The notes under the pieces: model-generated
Told to the model about the DNA's origin: nothing
The model's database searches: none
Seen by the model: the letters and a program-made list of their open reading frames with translations, nothing else
Assembly: GCF_947500975.1 (NCBI RefSeq)
Contig: NZ_CANMUE010000003.1
Location: 1 to 64,000, forward strand
DNA: 64,000 nt
Direction of reading: 5' to 3'
DNA from: an uncultured Polaribacter sp.
GTDB lineage: Bacteria; Bacteroidota; Bacteroidia; Flavobacteriales; Flavobacteriaceae
Shown here: positions 53,233 to 62,589 of the stretch, one piece after another
Layout: each line of letters opens with the position of its first letter
How positions within the stretch are numbered: the first letter of the stretch is position 1
Made by a program: the position numbers and the translations under genes

Positions 53233-53310
53233 GTTAAATCGTGGAATTGTTTAACTGTTGAAAGGCAGGTAAACAAGCAATTAAACAAATACACAATTAA
53301 ACGATTAAAC
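53233..53310. repeat. Imperfect 18-base inverted repeat between moxR and the DUF58 gene
   Basis: GTTAAATCGTGGAATTGT (53233-53250) and ACAATTAAACGATTAAAC (53293-53310) pair at 15 of 18 positions, with a second nested pairing between TTGTTTAAC and CAATTAAACAA. It fills nearly all of the only sizeable gap in the operon and ends one base before the TTG start at 53312. A transcript through it would form a long stem without a T-run. It may be an intergenic repeat element or an mRNA-processing site. Confidence 0.6.
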
Positions 53311-53311
53311 T

Positions 53312-54181
53312 TTGGAAACAAAAGAAATACTTAAAAAAGTTCGTAAAATAGAGATTAAGACAAGGCGTTTGTCTGATCATATTTTTGGAGGAGAATACCA
53401 TTCATCATTCAAAGGACGTGGTATGACTTTTTCTGAAGTTCGCCAGTACCAATTTGGAGATGATGTAAGAGCAATAGATTGGAATGTTACTGCACGATAT
53501 AACGAACCTTACATAAAAGTTTTTGAAGAAGAACGTGAATTAACAATGTTGTTAATGGTAGATGTTTCTGGTTCAGAACTTTTTGGAACATCAACACAAT
53601 TTAAAAAAGATACAGTTACAGAAATTGCTGCAACACTTGCCTTTTCGGCAACTCAAAATAACGATAAAGTGGGTTTAGTTTTATTTTCTGATGATGTAGA
53701 ACTATATATTCCTCCCAAAAAAGGAAAAAGCCATGTTTTAAGAATCATTAGAGAACTAATTGAATTTAAACCCAAAAGTAAAAAGACTAATATTGCAGCT
53801 GCTTTAAAATTTTTATCTAGTGTGATGAAAAAGAAAGCCATTGTTTTTATGCTGTCTGATTTTATGGACGATGATTATGAAAAAACATTAAAAATTGCTG
53901 GTAAAAAGCACGATTTAACAGGGATTAGAGTCTATGATAAACATGATGAAGAAATTCCTAATTTAGGAATGGTACCAATGTTAGATGCAGAAACAGGAAC
54001 TGTACAGGTAGTAAATACATCATCAAAATCAACCAGAAAAAATTACAAAGCAAATGCTTTAAGACTTTCTGATTATTACACAAATACCTTTAAAAGAAGT
54101 GGTGCAGGAACCATCAATACAAGAGTTGATGAAAGCTACGTGAAAAAATTATTAGGATATTTTAAACATAAAGGAAGGTAA
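53312..54181 (+). CDS. DUF58 domain-containing protein of the Bat operon
   Basis: A 289-aa protein with a vWA-like fold. RGMTFSEVRQYQFGDDVRAIDWNVTAR is the DUF58 signature; LLMVDVSGSELFG gives the MIDAS-type DxSxS. The start is a TTG (METKEILKKV); no ATG is nearby upstream. It is the usual partner of MoxR. Cytoplasmic, as no signal or membrane helix is seen. Confidence 0.92.
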   Translation: METKEILKKVRKIEIKTRRLSDHIFGGEYHSSFKGRGMTFSEVRQYQFGDDVRAIDWNVTARYNEPYIKVFEEERELTMLLMVDVSGSELFGTSTQFKKDTVTEIAATLAFSATQNNDKVGLVLFSDDVELYIPPKKGKSHVLRIIRELIEFKPKSKKTNIAAALKFLSSVMKKKAIVFMLSDFMDDDYEKTLKIAGKKHDLTGIRVYDKHDEEIPNLGMVPMLDAETGTVQVVNTSSKSTRKNYKANALRLSDYYTNTFKRSGAGTINTRVDESYVKKLLGYFKHKGR

Positions 54182-54186
54182 ACAAA

Positions 54187-55104
54187 ATGAGAAAATATAT
54201 TCTACATATCTTTTTATTATTAATTTCATCTATTGCATTTGCCCAAAATTCCATGGTAAAAATGCAATCAGAAACCTCACAAATTAGAATTGGAGAACAA
54301 TTTAATTTAAGTGTTACTGTAAATGAAACTGAAAATGTAATTTTACCTAAATTAGAATTAAAAGGATTAGAAGTTATCGATTCTTCAAAGGTTGATACAC
54401 TTAATAATGTGCTTATTCAAAAGTATATTATAACTGGTTTTGATAGCGGCGCATATTACATTCCGCAACAACAAATATTTGTAAAAAACCAAGCATATCT
54501 TACAGATTCTTTATTAATAAATGTTGTTACAGTACCTATAGATACAACAAAAATTAAGAAATTTCCTATTAAAGCAATCAAAGCAGAACCTTATGTTTTT
54601 GATGATTTTAAAATGTACATCTACATTCTTATTGCAGCTTTAATAATAATTGGATTTTGGATTTATTATTTCGTTTTTAGAAAGCGTAAAATTGAAGAGG
54701 ATATACCAACTTATAAAGCCTTACCGCCTTATGATGAAGCTATGTTTAAATTAAATGAATTAGACGAAAAACTGTTGTGGCAAAACAACAAAACAAAAGA
54801 ATATTATAGTGAACTTACAGACATTCTAAGAGGTTATATTGAAAGAGAATTACATGTGCCTGCTTTAGAAAAAACAACCGATGAGATTATAGAAACTTTA
54901 ACCGATTTTAATACATCAAACACAATATTAACATCAAATGAAACTATTAAAAAGTTAAAAGATTTATTACAAGAAGCAGATTTAGTGAAGTTTGCAAAAT
55001 CGAAACCTTTAGCTTTAGAAATTGAAGAAGATAGAAAAGATGCTGAAGATATTGTTAGTAATTTAAAACCTAAACCAGCTATTGAAGATGATGAATTGGA
55101 GTAA
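54187..55104 (+). CDS. Bat operon single-pass membrane protein
   Basis: A 305-aa protein: signal peptide (1-19, ending AFA), a periplasmic beta domain (20-140, EQFNLSVTVNETENVILPKLELKGLEVI), one membrane helix (about 145-165) and a cytoplasmic helical tail (TYKALPPYDEAMFKLNEL, GYIERELHVPALEKTTDEII). This layout recurs in flavobacterial Bat operons between DUF58 and the first vWA gene; the tail resembles the end of BatD. It starts 5 bases after DUF58 and overlaps the next gene. Confidence 0.85.
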   Translation: MRKYILHIFLLLISSIAFAQNSMVKMQSETSQIRIGEQFNLSVTVNETENVILPKLELKGLEVIDSSKVDTLNNVLIQKYIITGFDSGAYYIPQQQIFVKNQAYLTDSLLINVVTVPIDTTKIKKFPIKAIKAEPYVFDDFKMYIYILIAALIIIGFWIYYFVFRKRKIEEDIPTYKALPPYDEAMFKLNELDEKLLWQNNKTKEYYSELTDILRGYIERELHVPALEKTTDEIIETLTDFNTSNTILTSNETIKKLKDLLQEADLVKFAKSKPLALEIEEDRKDAEDIVSNLKPKPAIEDDELE

Positions 55105-56098
55105 TTTTGAATTTCTAAATCCAGAGTTTTTTTGGTTGCTAGCCGTAATTCCTTTGTTAGCAATTTGGCATTTTTTTATGCGTAAAAAAGACGCAGCAAT
55201 TTTAACAATGCCAAGTGTTAAAGGCTTTAAAGCAGAAAAATCTTTTTTATCAAAATTAAAACCACTTTTATATCTTTTAAGATTACTTGCTTTAGCCGCA
55301 GTAATTGTTGCTCTAGCAAGACCAAGAAACGTTTCCGTAAGTAAAAAAACTAAATCAAATAAAGGAATTGATATTGTAATGGCAATTGATGTTTCTGCTA
55401 GTATGTTAGCCAGAGATTTAAAACCAAACAGATTAGAAGCACTAAAAAAAGTAGCTGTAAATTTTATTGATAGAAGACCTAATGATAGAATTGGTATTGT
55501 AGTTTATGCCGGAGAAAGTTTTACCCAAACACCTATAACAAGTGATAAAGGCATTGTAAAGCGTACAATTTCTGAATTAAAATGGGGGCAATTAGAAGGC
55601 GGAACAGCTATTGGAATGGGTTTAGGTTCTGGTGTAAACAGATTAAAAGAAAGTAAGGCAAAAAGTAAAGTAATTATTTTATTAACGGATGGTGTAAACA
55701 ATTCAGGAAATATAGATCCAAGAACAGCAACAGAACTTGCAAAAGAATTAAATATTAAAGTATACACAATAGGAATTGGAACAAACGGAATGGCCGATTT
55801 TCCTTGGAGTAAAGACCCAAGAACTGGTAAATTAAACTTTAGGCAACAACAAGTAGAAATTGACGAAGCTTTGTTAAAAGAAATTGCTAAAGAAACAAAC
55901 GGAAAGTATTTTAGAGCTACAAACAATACATCATTAAAAGAAATTTATAATGAAATTGATAAACTCGAAAAAACAAAAATTGAAGAATTTAAATATTACA
56001 ATTATCAAGAAATGTATAGGTCTTTAGTCTTTTTAGCTTTAGGTTTATTAGTATTAGAATTTTTATTAAGAAACACATTATTTAAAAGTTTTATATAA
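55088..56098 (+). CDS. batA: vWA-domain membrane protein BatA
   Basis: A protein of about 336 aa: N-terminal hydrophobic pair (LNPEFFWLLAVIPLLAIWHF and LLYLLRLLALAAVIVALA), a vWA domain (about 90-290) with MIDAS IVMAIDVSASML, and a C-terminal helix (SLVFLALGLLVLEFLL). The open frame begins at a TTG at 55082; the ATG at 55088 (or 55091) gives the standard MNWSNFEFLNPEFF start. It overlaps the preceding gene by 17 bases. Part of the Bat aerotolerance-associated membrane complex. Confidence 0.93.
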   Translation: MMNWSNFEFLNPEFFWLLAVIPLLAIWHFFMRKKDAAILTMPSVKGFKAEKSFLSKLKPLLYLLRLLALAAVIVALARPRNVSVSKKTKSNKGIDIVMAIDVSASMLARDLKPNRLEALKKVAVNFIDRRPNDRIGIVVYAGESFTQTPITSDKGIVKRTISELKWGQLEGGTAIGMGLGSGVNRLKESKAKSKVIILLTDGVNNSGNIDPRTATELAKELNIKVYTIGIGTNGMADFPWSKDPRTGKLNFRQQQVEIDEALLKEIAKETNGKYFRATNNTSLKEIYNEIDKLEKTKIEEFKYYNYQEMYRSLVFLALGLLVLEFLLRNTLFKSFI

Positions 56099-56106
56099 AT
56101 TAAGAA

Positions 56107-57153
56107 ATGTATAGATTAGAAGAACCAATTTATTTTTATTTACTAGCAATTATTCCTATAATGATTGTTATTTTTCTATTGGTTTTATGGTGGAAAAAAA
56201 GAACGCAACGTAAATTCTCAAATCCTGATTTATTAGAAAAATTAGCACCAAACTCATCAACATTTAAATCGATATTAAAATTGATTATGTTGTTATTAGG
56301 AATTGCGTTTTTGGTAATTTCTTTGGTAAATCCAAAAATGGGATCTAAACTAAAAACTGTAAAAAGAGAAGGTGTAGATATTGTTTTTGCATTAGATGTT
56401 TCTAGAAGTATGTTGGCAGAAGATATTGCGCCAAATAGATTAGAAAAAGCAAAACAAATTATCTCTAAAATTATTAATAAACTAGGTTCAGACAGGGTTG
56501 GTATTATAATTTATGCAGGTAATTCTTATCCACTTTTACCAATTACAACAGATCATGCCGCTGCAAATATGTTTTTGCAAAATGCTAATCCAGATTTAGT
56601 TTCTAGCCAAGGTACGGCAATAAATGAAGCCTTAGAATTGGCAAAAACCTATTATAATAATGATGAGCAAACTAACAGATATTTAATTATTATTTCTGAT
56701 GGAGAAGATCATCAAGAAGAAACAAAACAAGTAGCACAAAATTTAACAAACGATGGTGTAAAAATTTACACAATTGGTGTGGGTACAGAAAAAGGTGGCC
56801 CAATTCCTATGCGTTTAAATGGCTCTATGATTGGCTACAAAAAAGACAATAAAGGCGAAACTGTAATTACACAACGTAAACCAGAAGTTTTAAAAGACAT
56901 AGCAGATGCTGCTGATGGAAAATATATTGATGGTAATGTTACTGAAAATCCTGTAAAAGAAATTTCAGAAATTATTGCAAATGCGCAAAAAAGCGAATTT
57001 GAAACCACACAATTTTCTGATTATAAAGACCAATTCCAATGGTTTTTAGCCATCGGAATTCTATTTTTAGTCTTAGATATTTTCTTATTCGACAAGAAAA
57101 CAAAATGGTTAAGAAAAGTAGATTTATTTAACGAAGAAAAAGCAAAAAAATAA
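56107..57153 (+). CDS. batB: vWA-domain membrane protein BatB
   Basis: A 348-aa paralogue of BatA: two N-terminal helices (FYLLAIIPIMIVIFLLVLWW, LIMLLLGIAFLVISLV), vWA with MIDAS DIVFALDVSRSML, Gly-rich TIGVGTEKGGPIP and a final helix (WFLAIGILFLVLDIFLF). BatA and BatB are thought to form heteromers. Eight bases separate the two genes. Confidence 0.94.
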   Translation: MYRLEEPIYFYLLAIIPIMIVIFLLVLWWKKRTQRKFSNPDLLEKLAPNSSTFKSILKLIMLLLGIAFLVISLVNPKMGSKLKTVKREGVDIVFALDVSRSMLAEDIAPNRLEKAKQIISKIINKLGSDRVGIIIYAGNSYPLLPITTDHAAANMFLQNANPDLVSSQGTAINEALELAKTYYNNDEQTNRYLIIISDGEDHQEETKQVAQNLTNDGVKIYTIGVGTEKGGPIPMRLNGSMIGYKKDNKGETVITQRKPEVLKDIADAADGKYIDGNVTENPVKEISEIIANAQKSEFETTQFSDYKDQFQWFLAIGILFLVLDIFLFDKKTKWLRKVDLFNEEKAKK

Positions 57154-57156
57154 AAA

Positions 57157-57984
57157 ATGAAATTATTACTAAACATTCTTATTTTCTGTTTGATGCTATT
57201 TTCATCCAAAGAAATTTTAGCTCAAAAAGATTCTATTGTAGCGCAACGTAATGCCAGAAAAATGGTAAGACAAGGAAATCAATTATACGCTCAAAAACAA
57301 TATGCAGATGCTTCTGTTGCTTATAGAAAAGCCTTAGATAAAAGTTCTTATTATGATAAAGCAAGTTATAATTTAGGGAATGCTTTTTATCAAAATAAAA
57401 ATTTTAAAGAAGCCGTACCTCAATATGAATTAACAGCAAAAACAGCTGAAAACAAAAAAACAAAAGCAGAGGCTTACCACAATATTGGTAATGCAATGAT
57501 GGAACAAAAAAACTATCAAGGCGCTGTAGATGCATATAAAAACTCTTTAAGAAACAACCCTAATGACGATGAAACTCGTTATAATTTAGCAGTTGCTCAA
57601 GATTTATTAAAAAAAGAAAATCAGCAAAACAAAGACGATAAAAAGGACGACAAAAAAGACGATAAGGATAAAGATAAAAAAGATAAAGACGACAAAAATA
57701 AAGATAAGGATAAGAAAGATGGTGACGAGGATAAAGAAAAAGACAAAAAAGACGACAAAGACAAAGATGGTGAAGGAGATAAGGATAAAAAGAAAGATCA
57801 AGATCCTAAAAAGGATGATAAAAAAGATAAAGAACAAAAGCCAAAACCACAACAGGGAAAAATGTCTCCTCAGCAAATTAAGCAGTTGTTAGAAAGCTTA
57901 AATAACGAAGAGAAAAAGACTCAAAAGAAGATGAATGCTAAAAAAGCAAAAGGCAAAAAAGTAAAACAAGAAAAAGATTGGTAA
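57157..57984 (+). CDS. batC: TPR protein BatC with long Lys/Asp-rich low-complexity tail
   Basis: A 275-aa periplasmic protein: signal peptide (1-22), three TPR units (about 38-145, NAFYQNKNFKEAVPQYEL, AYHNIGNAMMEQKNYQGAVD, NPNDDETRYNLAVAQDLL), then about 80 residues made almost only of K, D and E (about 152-232), and a short conserved end (SPQQIKQLLESLNNEEKKTQ KKMNAKK pattern). The low-complexity part is a purine-only tract in DNA. TPR units probably bind BatA/B. The antisense frame is a shadow. Confidence 0.9.
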   Translation: MKLLLNILIFCLMLFSSKEILAQKDSIVAQRNARKMVRQGNQLYAQKQYADASVAYRKALDKSSYYDKASYNLGNAFYQNKNFKEAVPQYELTAKTAENKKTKAEAYHNIGNAMMEQKNYQGAVDAYKNSLRNNPNDDETRYNLAVAQDLLKKENQQNKDDKKDDKKDDKDKDKKDKDDKNKDKDKKDGDEDKEKDKKDDKDKDGEGDKDKKKDQDPKKDDKKDKEQKPKPQQGKMSPQQIKQLLESLNNEEKKTQKKMNAKKAKGKKVKQEKDW

Positions 57985-58014
57985 TAACTTTTAGTGAGAT
58001 TTAGAGAGGTTAAT

Positions 58015-59775
58015 ATGAAGTTGAAATTTTACATATCAATAATAATAAGTTTACTTACGTTAACTAGTTTTGCTCAATCGGCAGAATTAAAAGTTAATAT
58101 TAGTAAAAATAAATTAGGCTTAAACCAACGTTTAAAAATAGAGTTTTCTGTGAACAAACAAGGTGCAGATAATTTTAAACCACCAAAATTCACAAACTTT
58201 AAAGTTGTAGCTGGACCTAGCCAAGCTGTAAGTCAATCTTGGATTAATGGAAAGGTAAAATTTTCTCAATCTTACAGTTATATTCTTCAACCTAAAAAAA
58301 AGGGCGAGTTAATTATTAACCCAGCAAGCATACAATACAACGGAGGTACTTTAAAATCTAAAACTCTAAAAGTTATTGTTTTAGACCCTGTAGATGTACC
58401 AGACAACCCAAATGACCCTAATTATATTGCCGATCAAAATATACATTTAGTTGCAGAAATTTCTAAATCTAGACCTTATGTTGGTGAAGGAATTTATGTA
58501 GAATACAGATTGTATGTTAGTGAGAACATTAGTGTTTACGATACATCTGTAACAGAATCTCCACAATATAATGGTTTCTGGAATCAAGAAATTAAAATAA
58601 ACGGATTTCCTGTAAAAATGGGTAAATACAATGGTGAAAAATACAGATATATTGTACTTCAAAAAGCATTATTGATTCCTACAAAAACAGGGAAACTTAC
58701 AATTGATCCTATGAAAATGGATATTGTTATTGGTGTGCCTACAGGAAGGGCAGATTTTTTTGGTAATGTAATTACAAAAAATATTAGAAGAGAATTTGCA
58801 TCAGCTAAAAAAGTAATTAGCCCTAAAAGTCTTCCTTTAGAAAACAAACCAGAAAACTTTACAGGTGCTGTTGGTAAATTTAAGTTTGATGTTTCATTAA
58901 GTAAAAACTCTTTAAAAGCCAATGAAAGCTCACAAATTAAATTGAGTGTTTCTGGAAAAGGTAACTTAAAATTATTTGAACTTCCAACTGTAGAAACTCC
59001 TGCGGAGTTAGAGATTTATCAACCAGAAAGAAAGGAAAGTGTACGTGTTGCTAGTAATGGAATTAGTGGTTCTGTTTCAGATTTATACACCGTTGTGCCA
59101 CAATATAAAGGCAAATATAAAATACCAAGTACTTCTTTTTCTTACTTTAATCCTTCTGAAGAAAAATACCATACAATTTCTACTGATAACTTATTTGTAG
59201 AGGTGCTTGAGGGCAAAGAATTAATAACCAATAATAGCAATAATCTAGAGAAACAGGCAGTAACTTCATCAGGTAAAAACTTTAGATATATTCAAACCAA
59301 AAGTAATTTTGAAACTAAAGAAAACTCTGATTTTTACAAATCTTACTTGTTTTATTTGTTGCTTTTACTTCCTTTAGCAACAATTCCTATTGGAATTTTT
59401 ATTGCTAAGAAGAATGAAGCACGAAATGGAGATGTTGTTGGTAAAAAGCAAAGAAAAGCAGAAAAATTAGCCAAAAAATATTTATCAGAAGCACAAAAAC
59501 AATTAGGTAAAAAAGAAGCTTTTTATGAAGCTTTAGAACGTGCTTTACATAATTATTTAAAAGCTAAATTAGGTATTGAAATTGCTGATATTAGCAAAGA
59601 AAAAATTACTCAAATTTTACAACAAAAAAGTGTTGATGAAACTACTATACATCAATTTATAGATGTTTTAAAAGCTTCAGATTTTGCGCGTTATACACCA
59701 ATAACAGATACAGAAATGAAACAAGAATTTGAGAGAGCAAAACAAGTAATCGTTCAATTAGATAAACAGTTGTAA
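58015..59775 (+). CDS. batD: BatD-type protein
   Basis: About 586 aa from the ATG at 58015; a GTG at 57994 is less likely because the signal peptide begins MKLKFYISIIISLLTLTSFA. The periplasmic region (about 20-440) holds several Ig-like beta domains (LNQRLKIEFSVNKQGADNF, VGEGIYVEYRLYVSE, SLKANESSQIKLSVSGKGN), followed by a membrane helix (YLFYLLLLLPLATIPIGIFIA) and a cytoplasmic helical tail. BatD is the large periplasmic member of the complex. Confidence 0.93.
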   Translation: MKLKFYISIIISLLTLTSFAQSAELKVNISKNKLGLNQRLKIEFSVNKQGADNFKPPKFTNFKVVAGPSQAVSQSWINGKVKFSQSYSYILQPKKKGELIINPASIQYNGGTLKSKTLKVIVLDPVDVPDNPNDPNYIADQNIHLVAEISKSRPYVGEGIYVEYRLYVSENISVYDTSVTESPQYNGFWNQEIKINGFPVKMGKYNGEKYRYIVLQKALLIPTKTGKLTIDPMKMDIVIGVPTGRADFFGNVITKNIRREFASAKKVISPKSLPLENKPENFTGAVGKFKFDVSLSKNSLKANESSQIKLSVSGKGNLKLFELPTVETPAELEIYQPERKESVRVASNGISGSVSDLYTVVPQYKGKYKIPSTSFSYFNPSEEKYHTISTDNLFVEVLEGKELITNNSNNLEKQAVTSSGKNFRYIQTKSNFETKENSDFYKSYLFYLLLLLPLATIPIGIFIAKKNEARNGDVVGKKQRKAEKLAKKYLSEAQKQLGKKEAFYEALERALHNYLKAKLGIEIADISKEKITQILQQKSVDETTIHQFIDVLKASDFARYTPITDTEMKQEFERAKQVIVQLDKQL

Positions 59776-59776
59776 G

Positions 59777-60535
59777 ATGAAAAAAATACTATTTTTATTA
59801 CTGATAATTGCCAACTCTTTAAGCGCTCAAAATACAGATGAGATATTTTCTAGTGCAAATAATTTATACAAAACAGAGAAGTTTGAAGAAGCCGTAGAAC
59901 TTTATAAAAAAATAGAGTCTAAAGGTTTAGTTTCATTAGAATTATTTTACAATTTAGGAAACTCTTATTACAAGCTTAACAAAGTTGGCCCATCTATTTA
60001 TTACTATGAAAAGGCTTTAAAACTTGATCCTTTAAATGAAGATGTAAAAAACAATTTGGTGTTTGCTAAACGTTTAGCGCTTGATAAAATTGAAGAATTA
60101 CCAAAATCTGTTTTTCAAAAATTTAACCAAAACTATCTACAAAAGCTTTCTTACAATCAATGGGCTATTGTTGTTGTTGTTTTATCTGCATTAGCAAGTT
60201 TACTTTTTTTATTATTTTATTTTGCAGATTCTCCTTCAAAAAAACGTTTCTATTTTGCAACAAGTATTTTAAGTTTTATCTTTTTAATAGCTTCATTTTT
60301 TATTACTTACAATCAATATTCTTTTTATAAAAACAACAAAGAAGCTATTATTTTTGTTGAAAAAACAGAAGTAAGAAATGCGCCAACTTTTAACGCAGAA
60401 GAAATATTTACTTTGCATGAAGGTACAAAAGTTATTGTTTTAGATGCGGTAGATAATTGGTTAAAAATAAAAATTGCAGATGGAAAAATTGGTTGGATCA
60501 TAAGCAATGAACTAAAACTGTTTAATGACTTTTAA
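59777..60535 (+). CDS. batE: BatE-type TPR and SH3-domain membrane protein
   Basis: A 252-aa protein: signal peptide (1-18), two TPR units (about 20-95, NLYKTEKFEEAVELYKK, YNLGNSYYKLNKVGPSIYYYEKAL), two membrane helices (about 128-148 and 158-178) and a bacterial SH3 domain at the end (ILFDAVDNWLKIK-like: KVIVLDAVDNWLKIKIADGKIGWI). The SH3 domain probably binds peptidoglycan. One base after batD; last gene of the operon. Confidence 0.92.
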   Translation: MKKILFLLLIIANSLSAQNTDEIFSSANNLYKTEKFEEAVELYKKIESKGLVSLELFYNLGNSYYKLNKVGPSIYYYEKALKLDPLNEDVKNNLVFAKRLALDKIEELPKSVFQKFNQNYLQKLSYNQWAIVVVVLSALASLLFLLFYFADSPSKKRFYFATSILSFIFLIASFFITYNQYSFYKNNKEAIIFVEKTEVRNAPTFNAEEIFTLHEGTKVIVLDAVDNWLKIKIADGKIGWIISNELKLFNDF

Positions 60536-60603
60536 AAAATAGTTAACAATGCTTTCAGATTTCTTTCTTATTTTTACCACTTATTTATAAAAAATAACCT
60601 CTT

Positions 60604-60909
60604 TTGAAAATTAAGATTACACTTTTTTTTATGATTATATTTTCTAATCTAATAGTTGCTCCAACAGTTATTAGTTTAGTTGATTGCAATCATGAAATTT
60701 CAGTTTTGCTTGATATGAATGAAGAAGAAGAAAAAGGAAAAGGAAAAGAATCTACAAAAGATTTAGAGATAAAAATTCAACAAACAGAACATAATTGTTC
60801 TTTTTTATTAAGAGAGATTCAAAAAAATAAGAATCTTAGATTTCTTTCAAAAAACTACATTTCTAAATATCCAAAGATATTTACACCTCCTCCAGAATTT
60901 ATCTCATAA
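60604..60909 (+). CDS. Small exported protein with acidic-basic linker
   Basis: A 101-aa frame from a TTG, the first possible start after an in-frame stop at 60595. A signal-like segment (MKIKITLFFMIIFSNLIVAP) precedes ISLVDCNHEISVLLDMNEEEEKGKG, then a basic tail ending PKIFTPPPEFIS. Similar short proteins with EEEEKGK and a final PPPEF are found in other Flavobacteriaceae, from memory, often near metal or ion transport genes. No function known. It lies 90 bases before the SulP gene. Confidence 0.65.
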   Translation: MKIKITLFFMIIFSNLIVAPTVISLVDCNHEISVLLDMNEEEEKGKGKESTKDLEIKIQQTEHNCSFLLREIQKNKNLRFLSKNYISKYPKIFTPPPEFIS

Positions 60910-60998
60910 TTTTCGTAGTTTTTATAGTACAAATCAAACAAATTTTTTAACAAAATTATACTAAGTTTTAATAAGCTTGGTAACAAAATTATATACAT

Positions 60999-62579
60999 AT
61001 GTTTAAATATATTAAAAACGATTTACCTGCAAGTATTGTCGTATTTTTTGTTGCATTACCTTTATGTTTAGGTATTGCTCTTGCAAGTGGTGCTCCTCTT
61101 TTTTCTGGCTTAATAGCCGGTATTATTGGTGGTATTGTAGTAGGAGGCTTAAGTGGCTCTAAAATAGGTGTTAGTGGGCCAGCTGCGGGTTTAGCAGCAA
61201 TAGTATTAACTGCAATAGGTACTTTAGGGGGGTATCAAAACTTTTTAGTTGCTGTTGTTTTAGGCGGAATTATACAATTAATTTTTGGTTTCTTAAAAGC
61301 AGGAATTATTGGTTATTATTTTCCATCATCTGTAATTAAAGGGATGTTAACAGGTATTGGAATTATCATTATTCTAAAACAAATACCACACTTTTTTGGT
61401 TATGATGCAAATTCAGGAGGAGATTTTGCTTTCTTTCAAATTGATGGAGAAAATACTTTTTCTGAAATTCTTAAAACGGTAAACAATATTAGTTTAGGTT
61501 CAACAATTATTGGATTTATTGGGCTAGGAATCTTATTACTTTGGAGCAATGTTTTATCAAAAAAAGGAAAAATATTTAACTTAATTCAAGGGCCATTAGT
61601 TGCTGTTGTTTTGGGTATTGTTTACTTTTTTATAACACAATCTAATTCAAAATATGGTATTAGTTCATCTCATTTGGTAAGTGTTCCTGTACCAGATAAT
61701 TTAGATTCTTTTCTAGGACAATTTAGCTTTCCTAATTTTGGTGCAATTACAAATCCAGAAATTTGGGTAGTTGCTTTTACAATAGCTTTAGTGGCTAGTT
61801 TAGAAACTTTATTGTGTGTTGAGGCTACAGATAAACTAGATCCTCACAAAAATGTTACACCAACAAACAGAGAATTATTAGCACAAGGTACTGGAAATAT
61901 AATTTCTGGTTTAATTGGTGGTTTGCCTATTACGCAAGTAATTGTTAGAAGTTCAGCAAATATTCAATCTGGAGGAAGAACTAAAATGTCTGCCATTATT
62001 CATGGTTTCTTCTTATTAATATCTGTTATATTAATTCCAACTTTATTAAATAAAATACCTCTTTCTGTATTAGCAGCAATTTTATTAATTGTGGGTTATA
62101 AATTAGCAAAACCTGCATTGTTTTTACAAATGTATAAGCAAGGTTGGAAACAATTTTTACCATTTACAGTAACCGTTTTAGGAATTGTTTTTATTGATTT
62201 ATTATGGGGAATTGGCTTAGGATTAGCTGTAGGAATTGTTGTAATCTTAATTAAGAGTTTCCAAAATTCCCATTTTTTACACATCGAAGATAAAAGTAAT
62301 GGTAAGCATAAAATAAAAATGACGCTTGCAGAAGAAGTTACTTTCTTTAACAAAGGTGCTATTTTAAAAGAATTGGATAGTTTACCAAAAGACACCTATT
62401 TAGAGTTAGATGTTAGAAAAACAAGGTATTTAGACAATGATATTATTGAAATTTTAGAAGATTTTGCATTTAAAGCAAAAGAAAGAAACATAGATATTCA
62501 ACTAATTTCTGAAAGAGGAATTATTGAAAACCCTCCTAGTTATATTGAGTTTTTTCAGCTTAGACCAAAAACAGCTTAA
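60999..62579 (+). CDS. SulP family inorganic anion transporter
   Basis: A 526-aa protein with 11-14 membrane helices and a C-terminal STAS domain (about 425-520). Family signatures: PASIVVFFVALPLCLGIALASGAP, GLAAIVLTAIG and SLETLLCVEATDKLDPHKNVTPTNRELLAQGTGN. The STAS part (KTRYLDNDIIEILEDFA) regulates or dimerises. The neighbouring carbonic anhydrase suggests a bicarbonate/Na+ importer of the BicA kind, not sulfate; this is inference. It precedes the UspA gene by about ten bases. Confidence 0.92.
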   Translation: MFKYIKNDLPASIVVFFVALPLCLGIALASGAPLFSGLIAGIIGGIVVGGLSGSKIGVSGPAAGLAAIVLTAIGTLGGYQNFLVAVVLGGIIQLIFGFLKAGIIGYYFPSSVIKGMLTGIGIIIILKQIPHFFGYDANSGGDFAFFQIDGENTFSEILKTVNNISLGSTIIGFIGLGILLLWSNVLSKKGKIFNLIQGPLVAVVLGIVYFFITQSNSKYGISSSHLVSVPVPDNLDSFLGQFSFPNFGAITNPEIWVVAFTIALVASLETLLCVEATDKLDPHKNVTPTNRELLAQGTGNIISGLIGGLPITQVIVRSSANIQSGGRTKMSAIIHGFFLLISVILIPTLLNKIPLSVLAAILLIVGYKLAKPALFLQMYKQGWKQFLPFTVTVLGIVFIDLLWGIGLGLAVGIVVILIKSFQNSHFLHIEDKSNGKHKIKMTLAEEVTFFNKGAILKELDSLPKDTYLELDVRKTRYLDNDIIEILEDFAFKAKERNIDIQLISERGIIENPPSYIEFFQLRPKTA

Positions 62580-62589
62580 ATTTAAAATA

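Noticed and set aside
55504..55926. 140-codon minus-strand frame opposite batA
   Set aside because: Antisense of a well-supported vWA domain; no start context or homology features.
57607..57876. 89-codon minus-strand frame of almost pure Phe/Ile/Leu, like a membrane protein
   Set aside because: It is the complement of the purine-rich Lys/Asp tract of batC, which necessarily gives hydrophobic codons.
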